A stretch of DNA of 5,860 nt from Actinomycetota bacterium. Lineage in GTDB: Bacteria; Actinomycetota; Thermoleophilia; Gaiellales; Gaiellaceae. Under the pieces are notes generated by a model. The model did not search any database. It worked only from the letters and a program-made list of their open reading frames with translations, and was not told the DNA's origin. The position numbers were made by a program, and so were the translations under genes. Positions 1 to 5,860 of this stretch are shown piece by piece; the stretch's first letter is position 1; each line of letters starts with the position of its first letter. The DNA is taken from assembly GCA_013695295.1 (NCBI GenBank), contig JACDAS010000136.1:1-5860 (forward strand), written 5' to 3'.

Positions 1-2
1 GC

Positions 3-2690
3 CCCGGCGAGCCCGGCGCCGACCCGGCGCCCGAGGACCGCGCCCCGCTCCAGGGAGCGCTCACCTCGATCGCCGAGGCCGTCGCCGCCGCGACGGGAGC
101 CGATCTCGTGCTCGTGCGGGTGCTCGAGCCCGCCGACGGCGAGCAGCTCACCGCTCGCGCAGCGGCCGGCACCTCCGCGGTCCGGATCGCCGAAGTGACG
201 GGGTCTCGGATTGCCGCGGCGACGCTTCGAGTCGCCGAGACGGCGAGCGTCGGCCAGCTCTCCGGCACGCTTCGACGGCTCGCCGGCCGCTCCGGTGCAG
301 CGGGCGCGCTCCAGCTGCGGGTGCCGGCCGACGGCCCGGCTCGCGCCTCGCTCGAGCTGCTGCGCTCCGCGCCTTTCACCGAGGGCGAGCGTGTTGCTGC
401 ACGGTTAGCGGCCGGCCAGGTCGAGCTCGCTCTCCGCGTCTTCGGGGACGGGAGCACCGCCGCCTCGCAGGCCGGTGGGGGAGCCGCGCTCGAGCTGACC
501 GGGGACGCGCTCGTGGCCGGCTTCGCCGAGGACGCAGGCGCGGAGCAGATCGTGCGCCTGGCGACCGTCGCAGCGGGCGCCGACGGAGCGACCCTCTGGC
601 AGCTCGAGGGGGCCGAGCCCGCCCCGCTCGCGAGCTACGGTCTTTCCGAGGCGGGGCTTGCGGATGCCTGCCGACTCGCCCACCGGGCGCTCGAACGCCG
701 CGAGACCGTCTCCGTCGAGGCCGGGGAGGGCGCGGCCGGTGACGGCCCGGTGACCGTCCTGATCAAGCTCGGCCAGCCGCCCGTCGCGCTCCTGCAGCTC
801 CTGTTTCGGCCCGGTCGCATCCCGGGCGGACCGGAGCTCGACCGCCTGGCGACCTTCGGGGCGCGTGCGGCGCAGGCTCTCGGCTCGGGGCGCCGTGCCC
901 GCGCCCAGTCTCAGGAGCTCGAGCGGACGCAGGCGCTGCTCGCGGTCCTGGGCGAGGCGATCGCTCGGCTGTCGCTCGCGCACACACTCGCGACCGCCGT
1001 CGATCAGGTCACCTCCCTGCTCGGGGTCGACCGGGCGGCGGTCTACCTGCGCGAGGGCAACCGGCTGATCGCCGCCGCAGGTCACGGGCTGGCAGGACCG
1101 CACGCCCGCGTCGCCGAGGGACTGCTCGAGCTGGCACTCGGGACGTTCCGGACGCGAAAGCTCGTCTCGATCGCCGACGCCACGGTCGAGCTCGCAGGAG
1201 CAGAGCTCGAGGCGGCCGTGGCCGAGGCGGGCCTCGATGCGGCTGCGGCGCTTCCGCTGGTCGCGCAGGGGGAAGTGATCGGCCTGCTCGCCCTCTATCC
1301 GCCGCGCGGCCGCGTGCTCTCCGAGCACGAGGGAAGCCTGCTCGTGCCGCTGGCCGATCAGCTCGCCGTGGCGGTCCAGAACGCCCGGCTGCACGAGCAG
1401 GCCAAGGCGCTCGGGGCCGAGCTCGAGGCCGCGCTGGGCGCGGAGCGGGTAGCGGCCCGGCGCCTTCGCGCGCTCTACGAGGTTTCCCGCTCCTTCGCGC
1501 AGAGCCTCTCGGTCGACGCCACGCTCGAGGCGGTCGCGAGGACGGCCGTTGAGAATCTCGGGGTCGACGCGGCCGTGCTGCGCGCGCCCGACGCCCGCGG
1601 CGAGTCTCTCGTCACACAGGCTCTCCACGTGGCCGAGCCCCGGCTCGAGGCGGCACTCTCGACGATGCTCTCGAGCGCGCAGGTGCTGTCTCGACCCGCG
1701 CTACAGCTGCTCTTCCGCGGAGGCCAGGCCCTGGCGCTCGACGCCGCGCGCGCCGAGCAGCTCGGCGGCTCGTTCAGCCTGCTCGCACCGTTCCTCGAGA
1801 AGGGTTCGACGGTCGTCGTCGTCCCGGTCGCGACGCCCGGCGAGGTACTCGCAACGCTGACTCTCATCTCGCTCGATCCGGGTAAGCCGATCGGGACCGA
1901 GACGGTCGACACGGCTCTGACGATCGCCGTCCAGGCCGCGCTCGCGCTCGAGAACGCGCACCTCTACCAGCAGCAGAAGCACTTCTCGGACGCGATGCAG
2001 AAGGCCCTGCTGCCGCGCAAGAAGCCGCACGTCAGGGGCCTCGAGCTCGGCGTGGTCTACGAGTCGTCCTCGCGCATGGACGTCGGCGGCGACCTCTACG
2101 ACTTCCTCGCCCTGCCCGACGGTCGGCTCGCCGTGCTGCTGGGGGATGTCGCGGGCCACGGGATCGACGCCGCTGCGGACATGGCGCTCGCGAAGTTCGT
2201 GTTCCGGTCGCTCGTACGCGAGCACCCCGAGCCTGGCGACCTGCTCGCGCACGCGAACGAGGTTGTCGCGGGCGAGATCTCCGCCGGGAAGTTCGTCACG
2301 CTCCTCTGTGTCGTGGTCGATCCGGTTCGAGACGAGCTCGCGTGTGCGAGCGCGGGCCATCCCCAGCCCCGGGTCGTCGCTCCGGATGGGGGGGTGCGGC
2401 CCGTGCCGGCGCACGGGCTGGCGCTCGGGATCGAGTCCGGGCAGCGCTACGGGGAGGCACGCGAGCGGCTGATTCCGGGCTCGGCGGTCGTGCTCTACAC
2501 CGACGGGGTCGTCGAGGCGCGGCGGGAGGGCGAGCTGTATGGAACCAAGCGCCTCGACGCCTACCTCGAGCAGGCGGCCGGCCTGCCGGCGCAGGCCCTC
2601 GCGGAGGGAGTGCTCGCCGAGTGCCGGCGCTTCGGCGGCGGCGAGCTGGCGGATGACTGCGCGATCGTCGTCGTGCGCCGAACCGGCTGA
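3..2690 (+). CDS. Multi-GAF PP2C/SpoIIE-type serine/threonine phosphatase (5'-truncated by window)
   Basis: Likely cytoplasmic signalling phosphatase that dephosphorylates a Ser/Thr-phosphorylated partner, in this family often an anti-sigma factor antagonist. The frame is open from base 3. A GTG at 108 is possible but would cut into a GAF-like domain, since the codons before it read LTSIAEAVAAATGAD, so the start lies upstream. Domains by base position: GAF-like 1 about 60-450, GAF-like 2 about 490-880, a helical linker, GAF 3 about 970-1385, a coiled-coil-like linker about 1380-1490, GAF 4 about 1510-1950, then the QKALLP signature (1998-2015) that precedes SpoIIE-type domains. The phosphatase domain (about 2020-2685) keeps the expected motifs: VGGDLYDF with Asp at 2091, GDVAGHG with Asp at 2145, SAGHP at 2349, YTDGVVEAR with Asp at 2502, and DDCAIVVV with Asp codons at 2652 and 2655. 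These include the metal-binding aspartates, so it should be active. No membrane segment or kinase domain is seen. The GAF ligands are unknown; GAF 1 and 2 are the weaker calls. Confidence 0.93.
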   Translation, partial: PGEPGADPAPEDRAPLQGALTSIAEAVAAATGADLVLVRVLEPADGEQLTARAAAGTSAVRIAEVTGSRIAAATLRVAETASVGQLSGTLRRLAGRSGAAGALQLRVPADGPARASLELLRSAPFTEGERVAARLAAGQVELALRVFGDGSTAASQAGGGAALELTGDALVAGFAEDAGAEQIVRLATVAAGADGATLWQLEGAEPAPLASYGLSEAGLADACRLAHRALERRETVSVEAGEGAAGDGPVTVLIKLGQPPVALLQLLFRPGRIPGGPELDRLATFGARAAQALGSGRRARAQSQELERTQALLAVLGEAIARLSLAHTLATAVDQVTSLLGVDRAAVYLREGNRLIAAAGHGLAGPHARVAEGLLELALGTFRTRKLVSIADATVELAGAELEAAVAEAGLDAAAALPLVAQGEVIGLLALYPPRGRVLSEHEGSLLVPLADQLAVAVQNARLHEQAKALGAELEAALGAERVAARRLRALYEVSRSFAQSLSVDATLEAVARTAVENLGVDAAVLRAPDARGESLVTQALHVAEPRLEAALSTMLSSAQVLSRPALQLLFRGGQALALDAARAEQLGGSFSLLAPFLEKGSTVVVVPVATPGEVLATLTLISLDPGKPIGTETVDTALTIAVQAALALENAHLYQQQKHFSDAMQKALLPRKKPHVRGLELGVVYESSSRMDVGGDLYDFLALPDGRLAVLLGDVAGHGIDAAADMALAKFVFRSLVREHPEPGDLLAHANEVVAGEISAGKFVTLLCVVVDPVRDELACASAGHPQPRVVAPDGGVRPVPAHGLALGIESGQRYGEARERLIPGSAVVLYTDGVVEARREGELYGTKRLDAYLEQAAGLPAQALAEGVLAECRRFGGGELADDCAIVVVRRTG

Positions 2691-2720
2691 GATCCCTCGC
2701 GCCCATCTAGAATGTGGCGC
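2687..2720 (+). promoter_or_regulatory. Probable promoter of the transpeptidase/redox gene run, leaderless type
   Basis: A TAGAAT hexamer at 2708-2713 matches the sigma-70-type -10 consensus TATAAT at five of six bases, and stands out in very GC-rich sequence. Its last base lies seven bases before the ATG at 2721, so transcription would begin at or next to that ATG and give a leaderless mRNA, which is common in actinobacteria. No Shine-Dalgarno-like purine run precedes the ATG, which fits. The -35 is weak: CTGAGA at 2687-2692 matches TTGACA at four of six positions with a short 15-base spacer, and it overlaps the phosphatase stop codon. The -10 call is moderately supported; the -35 is only a suggestion. 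Confidence 0.55.
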
Positions 2721-3710
2721 ATGAGACGGCTCGGAACAGGCCTGCTCGTAGCCGCCATGGTCGCCGCCCTCGGCGCCGCTCAGGTGAGCGCGAGCTCCGC
2801 CAAGCTGCCGAAGCCCGACCCGAAGCCGAAGCCCAAAGTCGAGCGCCTCGCGCCTGGGGTCACGATCGCGGGGGTCAGGGTCGGCAACATGCGCCCGCAG
2901 GCCGCCGAGGCCCGCGTGCGCGTGCGCGTCTCCGCCTCGCTACCGCTGGAGGCCGGCAGCCTCCGCCTGCGGGTCCGGCCGCTGCAGATCGGCCTGCGGC
3001 CTTACGTGGCCGAGGCCGTGCGGCGGGCCGTCCGGGCGAAGCCCGGGGCGCGCGTCAAGCTCCGCGTCCAGGTGCGCGGTGCAGCCGTGCGCGCCTACGT
3101 CAGGGCCGTCGCGAGGAGGTTTGGCCGCGACCCCGTCGACTCGGAGCTCTCGCTCCGGGGGGTGGCGCCCTACCTGAGCGCGGGCGCACCGGGTCGAAGA
3201 ATCAGGGTCGAGGCCGCGACGCGCGCGATCGTCTTCGCGCTCAACCACAACCAGCGCCGGCGTGTCTCCCTGCCGGTCGAGCGATTGTCCCAGCGAGTGA
3301 CGCGGGCGAGCTATGGCCCGGTGATCGTGATTCGCCGTGGGTCGAACCGGCTCCATCTCTACGCGGGAATGAAGCCGTGGCGCGTCTTCGGGGTCGCCAC
3401 CGGGCAGTCGAGCTACCCGACCCCACTCGGGCTCTTCCCGATCGTGGTCAAGTGGTACCACCCGTGGTGGTATCCGCCGGCGTCCGACTGGGCGAAGGGG
3501 CTGAAGCCGGTGCCGCCCGGGCCCGGCAATCCGCTCGGGACTCGCTGGATGGGGCTCAGCGCGGAGAGCGTCGGCATCCACGGGACGCCGGACAGCAGTT
3601 CGATCGGCTACTCCGCGTCGCACGGGTGCATCCGGATGCACGTCCCCGAGGCGGAGTGGCTCTTCGAGCAGGTCGAGATCGGGACGCCGGTCTACATCGT
3701 CGCTGCCTAG
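2721..3710 (+). CDS. Secreted L,D-transpeptidase (YkuD family) with N-terminal PG-binding-like region
   Basis: Likely cell-wall enzyme that forms 3-3 peptidoglycan cross-links, or attaches proteins, through a catalytic cysteine outside the membrane. From the ATG at 2721 it has 329 residues: a signal peptide (RR then a hydrophobic stretch, about 1-24, probable VSA cleavage site), a short Pro/Lys spacer (about 28-39), a region opening with GVTIAGVRVGNM (46-57) that resembles the PG_binding_4/VanW-associated domain (about 45-195), and a YkuD domain (199-329). The catalytic signature is clear: His287 in HGT, then SHGCIRMH with His301 and Cys303. Cys303 is the only cysteine in the protein. An ATG at 2712 would add three residues (MWR), but it overlaps the probable -10 box, so 2721 is preferred. 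A one-base gap separates it from the thioredoxin gene. Family assignment is firm; the exact wall reaction is inferred, and the N-terminal domain name is less certain. Confidence 0.92.
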   Translation: MRRLGTGLLVAAMVAALGAAQVSASSAKLPKPDPKPKPKVERLAPGVTIAGVRVGNMRPQAAEARVRVRVSASLPLEAGSLRLRVRPLQIGLRPYVAEAVRRAVRAKPGARVKLRVQVRGAAVRAYVRAVARRFGRDPVDSELSLRGVAPYLSAGAPGRRIRVEAATRAIVFALNHNQRRRVSLPVERLSQRVTRASYGPVIVIRRGSNRLHLYAGMKPWRVFGVATGQSSYPTPLGLFPIVVKWYHPWWYPPASDWAKGLKPVPPGPGNPLGTRWMGLSAESVGIHGTPDSSSIGYSASHGCIRMHVPEAEWLFEQVEIGTPVYIVAA

Positions 3711-3711
3711 G

Positions 3712-4236
3712 GTGGTCGCCCGGATCAGGCTCGGTGCGCAGATGGCCGCGGTCGCGGCCGTGGCCGGCCTGCTCGCGCTGCTCGTCTGGAAGCTGGCCCA
3801 CCAGACCGAGCCGGCGAGAGGTGTGGCGCCCGGCTTCACCTTGCCACTGATCGACCGCTCGGGCGAGGTCGACCTCGCAGCGTTCCGCGGCCGCGCCGTG
3901 GTGCTCAACTTCTGGGCGTCCTGGTGCATCCCATGCAAGGAAGAGGCCCCCCGCCTGCAGGCGGCGGCTCGCAGGTGGGCGACGCGAGGGGTGGTCGTCC
4001 TCGGGATCGACTCGCAGGACTTCCGCGGCGACGCGCGCAGGTTCGCGCGGCGCTACAGCCTGACCTACCCACTCGTGCACGATGGGCCAGGCAAGACGCG
4101 GGCCCGCTACGGCGTCACGGGCTTCCCGGAGACGTTCTTCATCGACCGCCGCGGCAACATCGTCGGCGAGCACATCCAGGGGCCCGTCAGCGACCGGCAG
4201 CTGGACGAGAACATCAAGCTCGCCCTCCGCGCGTGA
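3712..4236 (+). CDS. ccmG: Membrane-anchored TlpA/ResA/CcmG-type thioredoxin
   Basis: Extracytoplasmic thiol-disulfide oxidoreductase, likely passing electrons from CcdA to CcmH or apocytochrome c. The 174-residue product has one N-terminal membrane anchor (about 11-26) and then a redoxin fold beginning APGFTLPLID (39-48). The active site is WASWCIPCKEE, with Cys72 and Cys75 the only cysteines. The cis-proline loop is GVTGFPETFFID (Pro139), close to the CcmG/DsbE pattern GxPETFxID. The GTG start at 3712 lies one base after the transpeptidase stop, and no good ribosome binding site is visible, so translation may be coupled; an ATG at 3742 would shorten the anchor. Its stop overlaps the next gene's start by four bases. 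The choice of CcmG over ResA or generic TlpA rests on the PETF loop and the adjacent ccmH; a more general reductase role is possible. Confidence 0.9.
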   Translation: MVARIRLGAQMAAVAAVAGLLALLVWKLAHQTEPARGVAPGFTLPLIDRSGEVDLAAFRGRAVVLNFWASWCIPCKEEAPRLQAAARRWATRGVVVLGIDSQDFRGDARRFARRYSLTYPLVHDGPGKTRARYGVTGFPETFFIDRRGNIVGEHIQGPVSDRQLDENIKLALRA

Positions 4237-4703
4237 GCCGGACCTTTCTCGGGGCGCTCGTGCTCTCGCTCGCCCTCTCGGTGTGTGCTCCCGCGTCGGC
4301 GAGCGAGCGCCACCCGACCCTCGCAGAGCTCGAGCGCGAGCTCGTCTGCCCGACCTGCCAGACGACGCTCGACCAGTCGGACTCCCCGATCGCCCGCCGG
4401 ATGAAGCAGTACATCGCCGGGAGAATCGCGGCGGGGGACACGAAGAGCGAGATCAAGGAGAAGCTCGTCGAGCAGTTCGGCCAGGGGGTGCTGTCGGAGC
4501 CGCCGAGGCACGGGTTCGCGCTCCTCGCCTGGGCGCTGCCGCTCCTCGGGGCCGGGGCGGCCGCGCTTGCGCTCGGAGCTCTCGGCTGGCACTGGTCGCG
4601 CACGCGCGGGCCCGTGGGCGTCGGGACGGCTGCCGCCCCCGCGAGCCTTCCGCCCCAGCTCGAGCGGCGGGTGGACGAGGAACTCGCTCGCTTCGACGGC
4701 TGA
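4233..4703 (+). CDS. ccmH: CcmH-type cytochrome c maturation protein (apocytochrome thiol reductase subunit)
   Basis: CcmH (CcmH/CycL/NrfF family) helps reduce the CXXCH cysteines of apocytochrome c for haem ligation in System I maturation. The 156-residue product has a signal peptide (about 1-24, cleavage near APASA), then the family motif LVCPTCQ (Cys39, Cys42) and the conserved stretch PIARRMKQYIAGRIAAGD (53-70), followed by EIKEKLVEQFGQGVL and the usual PP..G.ALLAW lead into a membrane segment (about 95-118). A short cytoplasmic tail rich in charged residues ends it. There is no C-terminal TPR region such as occurs in longer E. coli-type CcmH, so this is the short CcmH form. The GTG at 4233 is chosen because it overlaps the ccmG stop (GTGA) and begins a good signal peptide; the frame is open further upstream, but only as a shadow inside ccmG. 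The third cysteine (18) lies in the signal peptide without a proper lipobox. Confidence 0.93.
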   Translation: MSRTFLGALVLSLALSVCAPASASERHPTLAELERELVCPTCQTTLDQSDSPIARRMKQYIAGRIAAGDTKSEIKEKLVEQFGQGVLSEPPRHGFALLAWALPLLGAGAAALALGALGWHWSRTRGPVGVGTAAAPASLPPQLERRVDEELARFDG

Positions 4704-4730
4704 GGCCGGCCGCTCGACCGCCTCGGAACG

Positions 4731-5441
4731 GTGCTGACCAGGATCCCGATCGCGTTTCTCGCCGGGCTCGCCTCGATCGTCACACCCTGCGTCCTGCCGC
4801 TCGTCCCGGGGTACCTCTCCGCGGTCTCGGCCGTCGAGGCGGGCCGGCTGGGCGAGCGAGGCTCGACGAAGCGGGTCGTGCTCGCGACGCTGCCGTTCAT
4901 CGCCGGCTTCACCACCGTCTTCGTGGTGCTTGGCGCGGGCGCCGCGGCCCTCGGAGGGATCGTCGATCGGCGGAGCCAGACGACGATCGCGGGCTTCGTA
5001 CTCGTCGTCCTCGGCCTCGCGTTCGTCGGCCTGCTGCCCTGGCCCGAGCGCGCGGTCGCGCCGGGTTTGCTCGTACGGGCGCGTGCGCGCGGCTCGGCGG
5101 CCCTCCTCGGCGGTGCCTTTGCAGTCTGTGCCGCCCCCTGCATCGGCACGGTGCTCGCTGCCGTGCTCGTGCTCGCGAGCGACTCCGGCACGATCGTCCG
5201 CGGCGCCGTCCTCCTCGCCTTCTACAGCGCCGGCCTGGGCCTCGCCTTCCTCCTCGCGGGGATCGCCTTCTCGCGGGCCATGGGCGCGTACCGCTTGATC
5301 CGCGACCACTACCGAGCGATCAGGGTCGCGAGCGGGCTGACGCTGACGGCGCTGGGCCTGCTCTTGTTCTTCGATCGCGACTGGTGGCTTCGCGTTCTGC
5401 TGAACAGAGCGCTCGAAGCGGTCGGTCTCGGCGAGCTGTAG
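4731..5441 (+). CDS. ccdA: CcdA-type thiol-disulfide membrane electron carrier
   Basis: Polytopic inner-membrane protein of the CcdA/DsbD transmembrane family that moves reducing equivalents from cytoplasmic thioredoxin to extracytoplasmic thioredoxin-like partners, here probably the CcmG-like protein upstream. The product has 236 residues and about six hydrophobic segments (roughly 5-26, 48-75, 82-104, 118-146, 152-178, 196-217). The first half has LASIVTPCVLPLVPGYLS with Cys20, and the second half has FAVCAAPCIGTVL with Cys137, the two redox cysteines of the family. Cys133 is an additional one four residues before it, where many homologues read G-W-T-P-C. The length fits compact CcdA rather than full DsbD. 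The GTG start at 4731 puts the first helix at the N terminus; a poor GGAA (4725-4728) lies just before it. It follows ccmH after 27 bases and is probably in the same operon. Confidence 0.94.
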   Translation: MLTRIPIAFLAGLASIVTPCVLPLVPGYLSAVSAVEAGRLGERGSTKRVVLATLPFIAGFTTVFVVLGAGAAALGGIVDRRSQTTIAGFVLVVLGLAFVGLLPWPERAVAPGLLVRARARGSAALLGGAFAVCAAPCIGTVLAAVLVLASDSGTIVRGAVLLAFYSAGLGLAFLLAGIAFSRAMGAYRLIRDHYRAIRVASGLTLTALGLLLFFDRDWWLRVLLNRALEAVGLGEL

Positions 5442-5445
5442 CCCT

Positions 5446-5817
5446 TCAGCCGGCTGCTGTGAGAAGAGCCGGCGCCGAGAGCTCGAGGACTCCCTGCTCG
5501 ACCTGGGCGGACGCGGCGGAGACCGAATCGAGCAGCGCGGCGACGTCCAGCCCACGGTGCGAGGGCCCGTACCCGCCGAGCCGCCGGGCCGCCTTCTCGA
5601 GCTGCCGGGCGCACCCGACGCCGTTGGCCCGACCCGCCTGGTACCAGGCGACCGCAACGTGGACGAGGCCCTGGTAGAAGTCGCGCTCGGCGTTCTCCGC
5701 AGCGCGCCAGCACAGCTCGAGCTCCTCGTGCGCGGCGAAGTACTCGCCCGCCCGGATCAGCTCGAGCCCATGCTCGAGCCGGCCAGCGGCCTGTCCAGAA
5801 AGGGGGCTGCCGCTCAT
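5446..5817 (-). CDS. DUF309 family protein
   Basis: Small all-helical soluble protein of unknown function, 123 residues. It carries the DUF309 signature: GEYFAAHEELELCWR (24-38, with the conserved His30-Glu31 and Trp37), then ERDFYQGLVHVAVAWYQ (44-60), then GRANGVGCARQLEKAARRL (62-80), matching the family pattern of F.AHE.LE..W, R.F.QGL...A.A and GN..GA..L.KA. There is no signal peptide or membrane segment. The start ATG is at 5815-5817, and no Shine-Dalgarno or clear -10 box precedes it in the 43 bases available, so a start further upstream cannot be wholly excluded, though the family core is complete. Its stop lies four bases from the ccdA stop on the opposite strand. The context gives no functional clue and it is unlikely to belong to the cytochrome c genes. 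The family is recognised, its biochemical role is not. Confidence 0.85.
   Translation of the reverse strand: MSGSPLSGQAAGRLEHGLELIRAGEYFAAHEELELCWRAAENAERDFYQGLVHVAVAWYQAGRANGVGCARQLEKAARRLGGYGPSHRGLDVAALLDSVSAASAQVEQGVLELSAPALLTAAG
5449..5473. terminator. Possible stem-loop at the convergent gene ends
   Basis: GCCGGCT (5449-5455) is perfectly complementary to AGCCGGC (5467-5473) with an 11-base loop, starting eight bases after the ccdA stop and lying inside the last codons of the DUF309 gene. A hairpin between convergent genes could slow or stop transcription on both strands. No T-rich tract follows on either strand, so it is not a standard intrinsic terminator. In such GC-rich DNA a 7-base inverted repeat can occur by chance. 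Confidence 0.25.
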
Positions 5818-5860
5818 GCGCTGCGAGAAGCAGGCGACGCAAGAGCACGGGGAGCCGACC

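Noticed and set aside
405..1628. Long open frame on the minus strand opposite the phosphatase gene
   Set aside because: It is rich in Arg, Gly and Glu, has no recognisable motif, and lies wholly opposite a confident GAF-domain coding region. Long antisense frames are expected in very GC-rich DNA.
2388..2394. Run of seven G bases in the phosphatase gene, a possible slippage or frameshift site
   Set aside because: The frame continues without break into the conserved YTDGVVEAR and DDCAIVVV motifs, so there is no sign of a frameshift.
120..2580. Many CTCGAG and GAGCTC hexamers in the phosphatase gene, considered as a dispersed repeat
   Set aside because: They follow from preferred CTC and GAG codons for frequent Leu-Glu and Glu-Leu pairs in the helical GAF and linker regions, with no regular spacing.
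2714..3850. Plus-strand frame overlapping the transpeptidase gene
   Set aside because: It is a frame-shifted reading of the transpeptidase gene, with Arg/Ala-rich content, while the other frame has a signal peptide and the HGT/SHGCIRM catalytic site.
4704..4711. GGCCGGCC palindrome between ccmH and ccdA, considered as an operator or terminator
   Set aside because: It has no loop, no T tract and no second copy nearby; such 8-base palindromes are common at this GC content.
4107..5657. Long minus-strand open frame opposite ccmH and ccdA
   Set aside because: Composition is Arg/Glu/Asp-rich without motifs; it is a shadow of the plus-strand genes.
4082..5677. Long plus-strand open frame spanning ccmG, ccmH and ccdA
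   Set aside because: Its product is an Arg/Ala/Pro-rich low-complexity sequence, and it overlaps three genes with clear family motifs in other frames.
5816..5860. Open plus-strand frame from ATG at 5816 to the window end, divergent from DUF309
   Set aside because: Only 15 codons are visible, there is no ribosome binding site or family signal, and its start codon overlaps the start codon of the DUF309 gene.

Overview
The window is uniformly very GC-rich, with strong G/C preference at third codon positions and GTG as a frequent start codon. The protein set (a GAF-rich SpoIIE-type phosphatase, a YkuD L,D-transpeptidase with a secreted PG-binding-like region, and a CcmG/CcmH/CcdA thiol-redox group) suggests a high-GC actinobacterial lineage. 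A deep branch such as Thermoleophilia is my guess; no rRNA or other marker is present to prove it.

Layout, left to right. Positions 3-2690 (+) hold the 3' part of a long multi-GAF PP2C/SpoIIE-type serine/threonine phosphatase whose frame is open to the window edge, so its true start lies upstream. After a 30-base gap containing a likely -10 box, a tight four-gene plus-strand run follows: a secreted L,D-transpeptidase (2721-3710), a membrane-anchored CcmG/TlpA-type thioredoxin (3712-4236), a CcmH-type apocytochrome c thiol reductase subunit (4233-4703) and a CcdA membrane electron carrier (4731-5441). The run ends tail to tail, four bases from the stop of a small DUF309 protein on the minus strand (5446-5817). 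The last 43 bases show nothing I can assign. There are no tRNA or rRNA genes, CRISPR arrays, insertion sequences or long repeats.

How the genes work together. CcdA would carry electrons from cytoplasmic thioredoxin across the membrane. The CcmG-like protein would receive them outside, and CcmH would help keep the CXXCH cysteines of apocytochrome c reduced for haem attachment. The L,D-transpeptidase directly upstream is a cysteine enzyme acting in the same compartment and has a single cysteine. Its place at the head of the redox genes may be chance, or may reflect shared expression of envelope functions. The phosphatase is probably a separate transcription unit controlling an anti-sigma-factor-antagonist type switch.

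I see no clear evidence of a wholly new system. The most interesting points are the probable leaderless promoter, the transpeptidase/cytochrome c maturation linkage, the extra cysteine in CcdA, and a System I style CcmG-CcmH pair without visible CcmF.
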